From Prochlorococcus sp. AG-424-P18 (lineage in GTDB: Bacteria; Cyanobacteriota; Cyanobacteriia; PCC-6307; Cyanobiaceae), in NCBI GenBank assembly GCA_003213235.1, contig QCNJ01000005.1, positions 70,297 through 102,866 on the forward strand: a stretch of 32,570 nt of DNA, given 5' to 3'. The notes under the pieces are model-generated. The model was given only the letters and a program-made list of their open reading frames with translations, was not told where the DNA came from and ran no database searches. The number at the start of each line of letters is the position of its first letter. Position 1 is the stretch's first letter. Shown here in pieces: positions 17,999 to 27,027 of this stretch. The translations under genes were made by a program, and so were the position numbers.

Positions 17999-19210
17999 AT
18001 GGAAATACTTGATATTTTAATTTTAGGTTCAGGTCCTGCAGCATTATGTTTAGCTTCAGAATTAGCCAAGCAGGATCTAAATATTAAGGGTATATCATCA
18101 AAATCTCCAAATGAAAAATGGGAGAATACCTATGGTATCTGGGCAACTGAATTAGAAGAATTAGGATTAGAGTCTTTGTTATCTCATAGGTGGAGTAAAA
18201 CAGTTAGTTTTTTTGGAGATGGGGAAAATAAAAAAGGGGATACTCCGACAAACCACAACTACGATTATGGTTTAATAAATCAAAAAGCTTTTCAAAATGA
18301 GCTTTTAAAAAAATGCAAAGGGATTGAATGGTTGAATGAAACCGCAAAAGACATTAAAGAAAAAAATAAACTATCTGAGGTAATTTGTTTTTCAGGTCTC
18401 AAATTAAAGGCGAGATTAGTTATTGACGCAAGTGGTCATAAAAGTAATTTTGTAAAAAGACCAATTCAAAATGAAATCGCTCAACAAGCTGCTTACGGAA
18501 TTGTAGGTAAATTCACATCACCACCTGTTAATAAAGAACAATTTGTTCTAATGGATTTTCGTCCAAATCATTTAAACAATGAAGAAAAGTTATCATCTCC
18601 TTCCTTTCTTTATGCAATGGATCTTGGCAACGAGACTTTTTTTGTTGAAGAAACTTCATTAGCTAGTTATCCTGCATTATCCCAAGAAAATCTTAAAAAA
18701 AGACTTTATAAAAGACTTAATAGTAAAGGTGTTGAGGTAAGTGAAATTTTTCATGAAGAGAATTGCCTTTTCCCTATGAATTTACCCCTCCCATTTAAAA
18801 AACAATTTGTTCTTGGTTTTGGAGGATCTGCAAGTATGGTTCATCCTGCATCAGGATACATGGTTGGATCTTTATTAAGAAGGGCTCCACTTCTTGCTCA
18901 AAAATTAGCAATCTTTTTAAAAGAACCTAATCTAAGCTCTCTTGAACTAGCAACGAAAGGTTGGGAAATCCTGTGGCCTTATGAGTTAACACAACGGCAT
19001 AAACTTTACCAATACGGTTTAAGAAGATTGATGAGTTTTGACGAAAGTAGGTTAAGAAGCTTTTTCTCAAATTTCTTTAGATTATCAACCAATGAATGGG
19101 TGGGTTTTCTTACTAATACACTTCCACTTCCAAAGCTAATTTATGTGATGAGTAAGATGTTTATAAATTCACCTCTAAAAGTAAAACTTGGAATGCTCAA
19201 GTTAAATTAG
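17999..19210 (+). CDS. crtL-b: Lycopene beta-cyclase
   Basis: The enzyme closes both ends of lycopene to beta-carotene rings, on the path to zeaxanthin and the other carotenoids of the photosynthetic membranes. The 403-residue flavoprotein has an N-terminal dinucleotide fold (LGSGPAALCLA, about 9-19) and the cyclase motif NTYGIWATELEELGL (43-57). The later FVLGFGGSASMVHPASGYMVG region typical of CrtL is also seen. Some Prochlorococcus carry a related epsilon-cyclase; the beta type is assigned by overall similarity as I recall it, so that distinction is less certain than the family. The start is ATG at 17999. It is likely co-transcribed with gyrA, and ends five bases from the convergent GH57 gene. 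Confidence 0.9.
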   Translation: MEILDILILGSGPAALCLASELAKQDLNIKGISSKSPNEKWENTYGIWATELEELGLESLLSHRWSKTVSFFGDGENKKGDTPTNHNYDYGLINQKAFQNELLKKCKGIEWLNETAKDIKEKNKLSEVICFSGLKLKARLVIDASGHKSNFVKRPIQNEIAQQAAYGIVGKFTSPPVNKEQFVLMDFRPNHLNNEEKLSSPSFLYAMDLGNETFFVEETSLASYPALSQENLKKRLYKRLNSKGVEVSEIFHEENCLFPMNLPLPFKKQFVLGFGGSASMVHPASGYMVGSLLRRAPLLAQKLAIFLKEPNLSSLELATKGWEILWPYELTQRHKLYQYGLRRLMSFDESRLRSFFSNFFRLSTNEWVGFLTNTLPLPKLIYVMSKMFINSPLKVKLGMLKLN

Positions 19211-19215
19211 TATTT

Positions 19216-20799
19216 TTATTTTCGCCAATCATCAATATTAATATTTGGGAAGACTTTATCCTCTTCCTCAATATCTTCAAGAAATTTTAAATTAATATTG
19301 GAATGATTTTTAATCATTTCAACCAATTCCCAGAACCTGAATAAGTGCCTTTCTATTCTCTCTTTTGCGAGCTCAGTTGTGGTTCCAGCTCTTAGAATAA
19401 AACTCCAATCAGAAGACTCAGAAAGAAGTAGTTCTCTTGCAGCTTGCTTGAAGAGTCTTTGAGATAAATCATTATTAAAATTTTCCAAGCACAAATCTAC
19501 AAATGTTGCGCCTGCCTTTGTTATTTCTGGAACGATCCATGCATTTGCATCATTAATCCAGTAATTATGGTAACCACCTTGCCCCCAGCTTGATGGCGAT
19601 GGATCACAAATCTGAAGATTTGGTTTTTGCATTAAGAATTCTTTTAAATTTGTAAGCTTAATTGAATATTTACTAGAGTTCTTTAGTATTTTTTCAATAA
19701 AAAAAGGTCCCTCATACCACCAATGACCAAATAACTCTGCATCAAATGGAGCTACCAATAAAGGCTTAAAGGGGGAGGATAAAGTCAATTTTTCTAGTTG
19801 TTTGGATCTCGCTAGAAGATAGGCATCAGCATGTTCTGCAGCCTTATTTTTGGCTTCATTTTCAAGATAAAACTCCTTTTCACCTAAAGAAATGTTTTCA
19901 TCTGTAATCTTATGAAACTTTAAACCCAAAGGTCTTTTTGTTGAAATGCCCTTCTTTTGGAGCTTTAAGAGAGGCAATTCCCACCCCAAATCTTTATGAA
20001 ATTCCCTATAGACTTTGTCGCCCGGGAACCCATCCTTAGCAGACCAAACAGGCAATGTTGACTCACTATCTCTCCCGAAAAATGCCACTCCTTTTTTCGA
20101 ACATATTGGAGCATAAACACCATACCTAGGCCTTGGTGCGGAGTTTAGAATCCCGTGTCCGTCCAAGATTGTATATCTAATTCCAGAATTAAACAGTATT
20201 TCATCTAAACCCTCATAATATGCGCATTCAGGTAACCAAATACCTAAAGGCTTTGTTCCAAAAATATTTTCATGGCTCCTAATGGCTGTATTGATTTGTC
20301 CTTTTACAGTTTCAGGGTTCTCCCTTAAAATTGGTAGATATCCGTGAGTAGCAGCACAAGTAAGAATATCCAAATTTCCGGAGTTATTTAAAACCCTAAA
20401 CTTCTCAATTAAATTTCCAGAACAATTTTGCCAGTATGAGTATTTATCATTAAGGTTATTGAATAAAAATGCAGCTGCATTTTTTTCTTTTAGTGGCAGT
20501 TCGTTTAGGAAATCATTCCTTGTTTTAATCCAGATTGGGAACGTTTCTTGAATTTGTTTATTATTTAGAAGTGATAATAATGTGGGAGACAAACTAATAG
20601 TAAGTTTTGTATTTTCATGATTTTCATTTTTGGAAGATTCTATTGATTGAAGTAGTGGTATATAACATTCAAGAATCGCCTGAAATAACCAATCCTCTTC
20701 TAACGAGTTTTTTTCATTTTTTCTGACATAAGGTAGATGAGCATGTAAAACTATCGCTAACTGACCTAAGACATTTTTTTTGGGGTATCGCCCATTCAT
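19216..20799 (-). CDS. GH57 glycoside hydrolase, probable 1,4-alpha-glucan branching enzyme
   Basis: The 527-residue protein begins with the GH57 landmark LAIVLHAHLPYVR. The nucleophile is E191 in GIWLPECAYYEG, and the acid/base residue is D353 in PFDAELFGHWWYEG. This size and arrangement, with a C-terminal helical domain (GQGGYHNYWIND and ELLLSESSDWSFILRAGT), fits GH57 branching enzymes of the DUF1957 group rather than amylases. It would add alpha-1,6 branches to glycogen in the cytoplasm; that reaction is inferred from the family. The start is ATG at 20799. It diverges from leuA over 227 AT-rich bases and ends just before crtL-b. Confidence 0.87.
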   Translation of the reverse strand: MNGRYPKKNVLGQLAIVLHAHLPYVRKNEKNSLEEDWLFQAILECYIPLLQSIESSKNENHENTKLTISLSPTLLSLLNNKQIQETFPIWIKTRNDFLNELPLKEKNAAAFLFNNLNDKYSYWQNCSGNLIEKFRVLNNSGNLDILTCAATHGYLPILRENPETVKGQINTAIRSHENIFGTKPLGIWLPECAYYEGLDEILFNSGIRYTILDGHGILNSAPRPRYGVYAPICSKKGVAFFGRDSESTLPVWSAKDGFPGDKVYREFHKDLGWELPLLKLQKKGISTKRPLGLKFHKITDENISLGEKEFYLENEAKNKAAEHADAYLLARSKQLEKLTLSSPFKPLLVAPFDAELFGHWWYEGPFFIEKILKNSSKYSIKLTNLKEFLMQKPNLQICDPSPSSWGQGGYHNYWINDANAWIVPEITKAGATFVDLCLENFNNDLSQRLFKQAARELLLSESSDWSFILRAGTTTELAKERIERHLFRFWELVEMIKNHSNINLKFLEDIEEEDKVFPNINIDDWRK

Positions 20800-20878
20800 A
20801 CTTTTTATAATTTATGCCTGAAATTCTTTAAAAACCAAAATTAACCCTTTAAAAAAAAGGAAGCTTTGATCATAAAAG

Positions 20879-20914
20879 AATACTTTAAAAATTTAAGTAT
20901 TTTATTTTTTTTTT
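20879..20914 (+). other. Weak AT hairpin followed by a long T-run upstream of leuA
   Basis: AATACTT at 20879-20885 can pair with AAGTATT at 20895-20901. The plus strand then runs into TTATTTTTTTTTTTT. This resembles a terminator, but the stem is nearly all A-T. No plus-strand gene ends nearby, because the GH57 gene runs the other way. It could end a short leader transcript before leuA or simply reflect base composition. The rest of the 20800-21026 gap shows only AT-rich sequence. Confidence 0.3.
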
Positions 20915-21026
20915 CAGAATTTTAACCAATATTATTTTAGTTATAAAGTTTCAGCAAATTATTATTGAACTTAATCTAGTCAAAATTTTTTAATTAGCTT
21001 AATATAAGTTTAGTTTATTCCTTCTA

Positions 21027-22667
21027 ATGTCAAAAGATCCTGGAAGAATTTTGATATTTGATACCACTCTTCGAGATGGAGAGCAATCTCCTGGTGCCAG
21101 TTTAAATCTGGAAGAAAAACTCGCTATCGCCCATCAATTAGCAAGATTAGGAGTTGATGTTATTGAAGCTGGTTTCCCTTTCGCAAGTCCAGGAGATTTT
21201 AAAGCTGTAAATAAAATTGCCAATGCAGTCGGAAAAGAAAATGGCCCTGTAATATGCGGTTTAGCTAGAGCGTCTAAAGGAGATATAAAAGCATGTTACG
21301 AAGCAGTAAGTCCAGCCCCAAAAAAAAGAATACATACCTTTATTGCAACAAGTGATATTCATCTTAAACATAAACTTAAAAAATCCAGAAAAGATGTTCT
21401 TCAAATAGTTCCAGAAATGGTTAATTATGCAAAGTCATTAATAGATGATATTGAGTTTTCTTGTGAAGATGCCTCAAGGAGTGATCCTGACTTTTTATAC
21501 GAAGTGATTCAACTAGCAATTTCTGCAGGAGCGACAACAATAAATATCCCTGATACTGTTGGATTTACAACTCCTAGTGAATTTGGCAAACTAATTGCCG
21601 ATATAAATAAAAATGTTTCAAATATTGATGAAGCAGTTATCTCGGTTCATGGTCATAATGATTTAGGTTTGGCAGTAGCCAATTTTCTAGAGGCAGTAAA
21701 AAATGGAGCGAGACAACTAGAATGTACTATTAATGGAATTGGGGAAAGAGCCGGTAATGCTTCTCTAGAGGAATTAGTAATGGCATTGCACGTTAGGAAG
21801 AGTTTTTTTAATAGTTTTTTCAAAAGAAATCCAGATTCACCAACTCCTCTTACGGCTATAAGAACAGAAGAAATAACAAAAACCTCTAGACTTGTTTCCA
21901 ACCTAACTGGAATGACTGTACAACCTAATAAAGCGATTGTGGGAGCCAACGCTTTTGCACATGAGTCAGGCATTCATCAGGATGGGGTTTTAAAAAATAG
22001 ACTAACTTATGAAATTATCGACGCAAAAACTGTTGGGTTGAGTGATAACAAAATATCTTTAGGGAAACTTAGTGGAAGAAGTGCAGTAAGAGCAAGATTA
22101 GAAGAGATGGGATATGACTTGAGCCGAGAAGATTTAAATGATGCTTTTGCTCGTTTCAAGGATTTAGCTGACAGGAAAAGAGAAATTACTGATCGAGATT
22201 TAGAAGCAATTGTTAGTGAACAAGTGCAGCTCCCAGAAGCTAAATTTCAATTAAGTCTTATACAAGTAAGTTGCGGTAACGCATCTAAACCTACTGCCAC
22301 CATTTCTCTTTTAAACACAGAAGATAATACTGAGGATACTGCTGTATCAATAGGGACTGGACCCGTTGATGCTGTATGCGAGGCTTTAAATAAATTAGCT
22401 AAAGTTCCTAATGAATTAATTGAATTTTCTGTTAAGTCAGTAACAGAAGGAATTGATGCTTTAGGCGAAGTAACAATAAGAATAAGAAGGGATAATAAAA
22501 TATATTCTGGTCATTCTGCTGATACTGATGTTGTAGTTGCTGCAGCAAATGCTTACGTTAATGCTTTAAATAGGCTTGTCTTTTCTGAGAAAAAAAATTC
22601 AATTCACCCACAATTAGACAATTTAGAAAATTCTAATAACGCATTTCTATCTAATCAAACAAATTAA
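21027..22667 (+). CDS. leuA: 2-isopropylmalate synthase
   Basis: LeuA condenses acetyl-CoA with 2-oxoisovalerate, the first committed step of leucine synthesis. The 546-residue protein has the catalytic metal-site motif [15 protein letters not shown] (12-26) and the [18 protein letters not shown] histidine block. The [14 protein letters not shown] motif and the HESGIHQDG region are also present. The C-terminal regulatory domain ([17 protein letters not shown] onward) is intact, so leucine feedback is likely. The length is normal for this class. The start is ATG at 21027; a clear Shine-Dalgarno is not seen in the AT-rich upstream. A small membrane-protein gene follows after 81 bases. Confidence 0.95.
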   Translation: MSKDPGRILIFDTTLRDGEQSPGASLNLEEKLAIAHQLARLGVDVIEAGFPFASPGDFKAVNKIANAVGKENGPVICGLARASKGDIKACYEAVSPAPKKRIHTFIATSDIHLKHKLKKSRKDVLQIVPEMVNYAKSLIDDIEFSCEDASRSDPDFLYEVIQLAISAGATTINIPDTVGFTTPSEFGKLIADINKNVSNIDEAVISVHGHNDLGLAVANFLEAVKNGARQLECTINGIGERAGNASLEELVMALHVRKSFFNSFFKRNPDSPTPLTAIRTEEITKTSRLVSNLTGMTVQPNKAIVGANAFAHESGIHQDGVLKNRLTYEIIDAKTVGLSDNKISLGKLSGRSAVRARLEEMGYDLSREDLNDAFARFKDLADRKREITDRDLEAIVSEQVQLPEAKFQLSLIQVSCGNASKPTATISLLNTEDNTEDTAVSIGTGPVDAVCEALNKLAKVPNELIEFSVKSVTEGIDALGEVTIRIRRDNKIYSGHSADTDVVVAAANAYVNALNRLVFSEKKNSIHPQLDNLENSNNAFLSNQTN

Positions 22668-22748
22668 ATTATTTTTTAGGAATATTAAGGAGCATCAAAA
22701 AGAGTCTATTAATATTGTAAATTACTCTAATAGTTTAAGCAGTTAATA

Positions 22749-23141
22749 ATGAGAGAAAGATTACATGGATATTGGGCACTTTCATGGGCTGGGTTAATCA
22801 GCAATATAATTGCACTTCCAATAATCGCATTAATAATAAGTTATGGGCCTCCACTAAAAGTTGCTAACATCACTCTTGCTATAAGCCTTGGTTGGCCTGC
22901 TGCGATTGTTGGAATAGTTTCTTCAGCAGCACTTTTAGCTGAGCGGAAATGGGGCGTAACTTTAACTTTAGTATCTCTATCAATGGTAATTTCTGGGATG
23001 GGCCCTTATTCAATTGTGAGACTCATAACTCTTAAAGACATTTTTGGAATTGGTGGGTTTACTCTTTTAACGACATTATTAAGTACATTAGCTCTCTTAT
23101 ATTGGTGTAATCCAAAACATAGAAGAAGTATTAGACTATAA
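22749..23141 (+). CDS. Hypothetical four-helix membrane protein
   Basis: I do not recognise a named family. The 130-residue protein has four hydrophobic segments, at about 9-31, 39-65, 69-88 and 97-120. Short basic stretches sit at both ends (MRERLHGY and NPKHRRSIRL), which suggests cytoplasmic termini. Conserved-looking features are the SLGWPAAIVGIVSS and AERKWG segments. The start is ATG at 22749. It lies 81 bases after leuA and could share its transcript. It converges with the 7TM-HD gene nine bases away. Codon and base composition look like those of the neighbours, so there is no sign of transfer. Confidence 0.75.
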   Translation: MRERLHGYWALSWAGLISNIIALPIIALIISYGPPLKVANITLAISLGWPAAIVGIVSSAALLAERKWGVTLTLVSLSMVISGMGPYSIVRLITLKDIFGIGGFTLLTTLLSTLALLYWCNPKHRRSIRL

Positions 23142-23150
23142 AATTGAAAA

Positions 23151-24623
23151 TTAAGAAAAAGTATTATTCTTGCTATTTGGATACTGAATTCTTCTATGTC
23201 TAATTCTTTTCCACACATTCAAGAATGCCCTTTTTATCAGAAAAATTTCTCCTTTCGATAAATTACTATCATCTAATTGCCCATCTTTTTGTCGAGAGTA
23301 GATAATATTAGATATTGTATTCAAAGCTTCTTTATCAGATGCATTAATATCCATAGCTCTTAGTGCTGCTTCACATCCATCTGCCAGCATTAAAATAGCT
23401 GTTTCTTTTGACTGAGGAATAGGTCCTTTGTATCTAAAATAGTATTCATTAATGTCGAGATTTTTTTCTTTAGCTTTTTGAAAAAAATATCCCATTTTTA
23501 GGGTACCTTGATGTTCAGGGATAAAATTAGCTATTAGTTTAGGTAGTCTATTTTTTCTAGCAAAATTCAATCCTTCATCAACGTGTGCTTGTAATACCTC
23601 TGCACTTTTAATTGGATCATCTAATTCGTCATGCGGATTTTTTGACCCATCCTGATTTTCAATAAACCAATTAGGGGCATGTAATTTACCAACATCATGA
23701 TATAACGCTCCAGTTTTAATTAAATCAATATCACCACCAATCATTCTTGTTGCTTCTTCTGCTAAACCACATATAAGTAAGGTATGTTCAAAAGTGCCAG
23801 GAGCTTCAAGAGACAATCTTCTAATAAGAGGTTTCTCCTTATCAGCCAATTCGAGTAATCTTGCTTTAGTTAACAATCCGAATATTGATTCAAAAATAGG
23901 CATAAATAAAATAGTAAACAGCATAACTATTGCTAATAAGAAGGAATCCGAGAATATATCCCCATTAACTAAAACAAAATCTTGTTTATTTAATAGAAAT
24001 ATTTTATCTTTACCTATCAATATCCATTGACTCAAGAACGATCCTATTGGGACAAAAATTGATAGTTGAAGCAACTGAGCTCTATTTCTTATTCTTCCTC
24101 CAAGTAGAGATACTACTGAAGCGCAAACTAATAAAACAAAAAATAAATTATTATTTATAGCAGCAGCCGGATCTGGCCAAATAAAGCTCGCTATTGATAC
24201 CCAAGCTAAAGCTGTTATGCTTCCCATTGCTTGAGAAATAATTAATGCCGGTGGAATTACTATAGATAATGGGCTTATGGTTGAAGCTAAGGCTAATTTC
24301 ATAGCTTGAACTGCTAAAAGAAGAGTAATGATCAAAAAGATCTGTCTTGAAGAAATTGTAGGATTCTCTTTTTTTGAAATTAATATCAAAATTCCAGAAC
24401 TTATAAGTATTTCATTAAAGGTAAAAAACCAAGAGAAAATATCTGCTAAATCTAAAGGCGAGATAAGAAGTAGTTTATAAGAGGAAATTACTGAAATTAA
24501 AATGCATACTAGAAAAATTATGAGATTATCTATCCTTGAAATTTTAATTGGTTGTTTTACTGGAACTTGACTTCGCCTCCACAGATAAAACAATTTCTTT
24601 AAGGAAGTTGTGATGTTTTGCAC
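23151..24623 (-). CDS. 7TM-HD membrane phosphohydrolase (PgpH-like)
   Basis: The 490-residue protein has an N-terminal half with several membrane helices (from residue 33 to about 250) and a C-terminal cytoplasmic HD domain. The HD metal ligands are visible: H280 (TFEHTLL), H309 and D310 (YHDVGK), and D415 (LADGCEAA). Other conserved blocks are SLEAPGTFEH and FIPEHQGTLKMGYF. In other bacteria this architecture hydrolyses cyclic di-AMP. Family members are usually much longer because of an extracellular domain between the first helix and the others; little room for one exists here. The start is GTG at 24623. The activity is inferred from the domain only. Confidence 0.88.
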   Translation of the reverse strand: MQNITTSLKKLFYLWRRSQVPVKQPIKISRIDNLIIFLVCILISVISSYKLLLISPLDLADIFSWFFTFNEILISSGILILISKKENPTISSRQIFLIITLLLAVQAMKLALASTISPLSIVIPPALIISQAMGSITALAWVSIASFIWPDPAAAINNNLFFVLLVCASVVSLLGGRIRNRAQLLQLSIFVPIGSFLSQWILIGKDKIFLLNKQDFVLVNGDIFSDSFLLAIVMLFTILFMPIFESIFGLLTKARLLELADKEKPLIRRLSLEAPGTFEHTLLICGLAEEATRMIGGDIDLIKTGALYHDVGKLHAPNWFIENQDGSKNPHDELDDPIKSAEVLQAHVDEGLNFARKNRLPKLIANFIPEHQGTLKMGYFFQKAKEKNLDINEYYFRYKGPIPQSKETAILMLADGCEAALRAMDINASDKEALNTISNIIYSRQKDGQLDDSNLSKGEIFLIKRAFLNVWKRIRHRRIQYPNSKNNTFS

Positions 24624-24698
24624 AGAATATAAATAAATCTATTTGAATAATTTTAAAATTATAGGCATGCTAGATGTAAAAAGGAGATGTTTTTCTAA

Positions 24699-25595
24699 AT
24701 GTCATTAAAATTAGACGGTAAAAAATTATCTCTTGAAATTGAAGAAAGATTAAATAAATACATCTCTAATAATAAAAAAATTACAAAAAGAGCTCCCGGT
24801 TTAGCTGTAATAAGAATAGGAGAAGATCCTGCAAGTGGTGTTTACGTTAATAACAAGGAAAAAGCATGTTCAAGGATTGGAATAAAGAGTTTTATCTTTC
24901 ATCTAAAAGATAGTGTAGATCAAAAAGAAGTTGAACAATTAATTATGAAACTAAATTCTGATAAGGATATTGATGGAATTTTGCTACAACTTCCAATCCC
25001 AAAAAAGTTTGATGAGCAAAAACTGATAAGCCATATTAATCCAAGCAAAGATGTAGATGGACTAAATGAAATAAATATCGGCAAACTAGTAAAAAATGAG
25101 CCTGCAATGAGATCATGCACACCTGCAGGAATTATTAATTTATTAAGATCCCAAAATATTACAATTGAAAGTAAGAAAATTGTTGTCATAGGAAGAAGTT
25201 TGCTTGTTGGGAAACCCTTATCGCTTATGTTGTTGAATCTAAATAGCACGGTAACAATTACACACTCTAAAACATTAAATTTGAATAAAGTTTGTAAAGA
25301 AGCCGACATACTAATTGCTGCTGCGGGAAAACCCAATCTTGTAGATTCGAGTTTTGTGAAAGAAGGAGCAATAATTGTTGATGTAGGAATACATAGATTA
25401 AAAAGTTCCGAAAAAAATCAAACCAGATTATGTGGCGATGTATTATTAGAAGATGTCATTTCTAAAGTATTTGCTTACACACCTGTACCAGGAGGTGTTG
25501 GACCAATGACAGTAACAATGTTACTTGTAAATACTATTTTTAGCTGGCAAAAACAATTTGGTTTATCATCAACTCTTAATGACCTTTTGCCATAA
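24699..25595 (+). CDS. folD: Bifunctional methylene-THF dehydrogenase/methenyl-THF cyclohydrolase FolD
   Basis: FolD interconverts 5,10-methylene-, methenyl- and 10-formyl-THF, supplying one-carbon units for purines and formyl-methionine. The 298-residue protein has the active-site tyrosine and lysine (Y49 and K53 in [12 protein letters not shown]), LLQLPIP (95-101), and KDVDGL (117-122). The NADP-binding [15 protein letters not shown] and the C-terminal [16 protein letters not shown] are also present. The start is ATG at 24699 with a clear AAGGAG upstream. crtE follows after 36 bases, so the two genes probably form an operon with the DUF212 gene. Confidence 0.96.
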   Translation: MSLKLDGKKLSLEIEERLNKYISNNKKITKRAPGLAVIRIGEDPASGVYVNNKEKACSRIGIKSFIFHLKDSVDQKEVEQLIMKLNSDKDIDGILLQLPIPKKFDEQKLISHINPSKDVDGLNEINIGKLVKNEPAMRSCTPAGIINLLRSQNITIESKKIVVIGRSLLVGKPLSLMLLNLNSTVTITHSKTLNLNKVCKEADILIAAAGKPNLVDSSFVKEGAIIVDVGIHRLKSSEKNQTRLCGDVLLEDVISKVFAYTPVPGGVGPMTVTMLLVNTIFSWQKQFGLSSTLNDLLP

Positions 25596-25631
25596 AATCC
25601 AAGATGAATTTTTTTTTACTGAAGGTATAAA

Positions 25632-26534
25632 ATGACTGAAGTTATAAATAGTATTTCTGATTTTGAAAAATATCTTAAAAAAACAAAAAAGGTTGTAGAA
25701 GAAGCACTTGATTTTTCCTTGGGCCCCGAGAATCCAGAAATATTAAGAGAATCAATGAGATATTCCCTCTTAGCTGGAGGGAAAAGAATACGTCCAATTT
25801 TATGTTTAGCTTCTTGCTCACTAGCTGGCGGAGAACCATCTCTTGCAGTTCCTACTGCGGTAGCAATAGAAATGATCCATACAATGTCCTTGATTCATGA
25901 TGATCTGCCCGCCATGGATAATGATGATTTGAGGAGAGGTAGACCAACAAATCATAAAGTATATGGAGATGCAATAGCTATTCTCGCAGGCGATGCTTTA
26001 TTAACAAGGGCCTTTGAAATGGTCTCTTTAAGAAGCCCTGGAGTCGATCCAAATAGATTATTAAATGTAGTTGGCGAATTATCCCTAGTTGCTGGTGCCC
26101 CAGGCCTAGTCGGGGGGCAAGTTGTTGATTTGGAGTGCGAAGGCAAAGAAGTCGACCTTGAAACTCTCGAATATATTCATCTTCACAAGACTGGGGCTTT
26201 ATTAAAGGCTTGCGTTAGAACAGGTGCGATGATCGCAGGAGCTAACGAAAAACTATTACAAGCTCTGACAACATATGCAGAGGGAATTGGTTTAGCCTTC
26301 CAAATAATAGATGATATTCTTGATTTAACTTCCAGCAGTGAAAAGCTTGGTAAAACTGCCGGCAAAGATCTTTTAGCTGACAAAACTACTTACCCTAAAT
26401 TACTTGGAATGGAGGAATCAAAGAAAAGAGCATTTGATTTAGTTGAAAAAGCAAAAAAAGCAATTGAACCTTGGGGCGCAGATGCGAAGTATTTAATATC
26501 GTTAGCCGATTTTATTACAAATAGAGACAGATAA
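25632..26534 (+). CDS. crtE: Geranylgeranyl/farnesyl diphosphate synthase (CrtE/IspA family)
   Basis: This trans-isoprenyl diphosphate synthase extends allylic diphosphates with isopentenyl diphosphate. The product would feed carotenoids, the chlorophyll phytyl chain and quinones. The first aspartate-rich motif is DDLPAMD at 90-96, with the two-residue insertion of the bacterial type. The second is DDILD at 227-231. The basic RRGRPTNHK and the GGKRIRP start of the domain are also present. At 300 residues it is full length. C20 product specificity is inferred from cyanobacterial relatives, not read from the motif. The start is ATG at 25632 with AAGG a few bases upstream. Confidence 0.93.
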   Translation: MTEVINSISDFEKYLKKTKKVVEEALDFSLGPENPEILRESMRYSLLAGGKRIRPILCLASCSLAGGEPSLAVPTAVAIEMIHTMSLIHDDLPAMDNDDLRRGRPTNHKVYGDAIAILAGDALLTRAFEMVSLRSPGVDPNRLLNVVGELSLVAGAPGLVGGQVVDLECEGKEVDLETLEYIHLHKTGALLKACVRTGAMIAGANEKLLQALTTYAEGIGLAFQIIDDILDLTSSSEKLGKTAGKDLLADKTTYPKLLGMEESKKRAFDLVEKAKKAIEPWGADAKYLISLADFITNRDR

Positions 26535-26547
26535 TTATTTTTAATTT

Positions 26548-27027
26548 ATGTCTGATTTTTTTTCCTTTTTTAATAATTCAGTTCTATTCTGGAGCCTATT
26601 ATCCTGTTTGCTAGCTCAATTTTTTAAAATTGTATTCAATTTCTTTTCAACTGGAGAGATAAGATTTGGAATTATGTTTGAGACGGGTGGTATGCCCTCG
26701 AGTCATTCCGCCTTAATAACTGGAGCTGCATCTGGCATAGGTTATGAAATAGGATTTGATAGCTCAATATTCGCATTATCAGTTGCTATAGCACTTATAG
26801 TTATGTATGACGCAAGTGGTGTTCGAAAATCAGCTGGGATTCAAGCTGCAGAAATTAATAAACTATCAAAAAAACTAGACACTCAATCTGAATTACTGTT
26901 AAAAGAAACCCTGGGTCATACGAAAATTGAAGTCATGGTGGGGAGTTTTTTAGGACCATTAATCACTTTGCCTGGAATGTTTTTTTTAGGTTCTCCTCTC
27001 AAAATATTTGATTTGATAATAAATTAA
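26548..27027 (+). CDS. DUF212/divergent PAP2-family membrane protein
   Basis: The 159-residue membrane protein belongs to the divergent PAP2 (DUF212) family. The key motif GGMPSSHSALITG (about 47-59) resembles part of the acid-phosphatase signature. Further motifs are MYDASGVRKSAGIQA and LGHTKIEVMVGSFLG. Helices are predicted near residues 10-30, 52-90 and 135-155. Whether it is an active lipid phosphatase is not known. It lies 13 bases after crtE, so a role with prenyl phosphates is conceivable but is only a guess from position. The stop overlaps the convergent cobB gene by four bases. Confidence 0.88.
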   Translation: MSDFFSFFNNSVLFWSLLSCLLAQFFKIVFNFFSTGEIRFGIMFETGGMPSSHSALITGAASGIGYEIGFDSSIFALSVAIALIVMYDASGVRKSAGIQAAEINKLSKKLDTQSELLLKETLGHTKIEVMVGSFLGPLITLPGMFFLGSPLKIFDLIIN

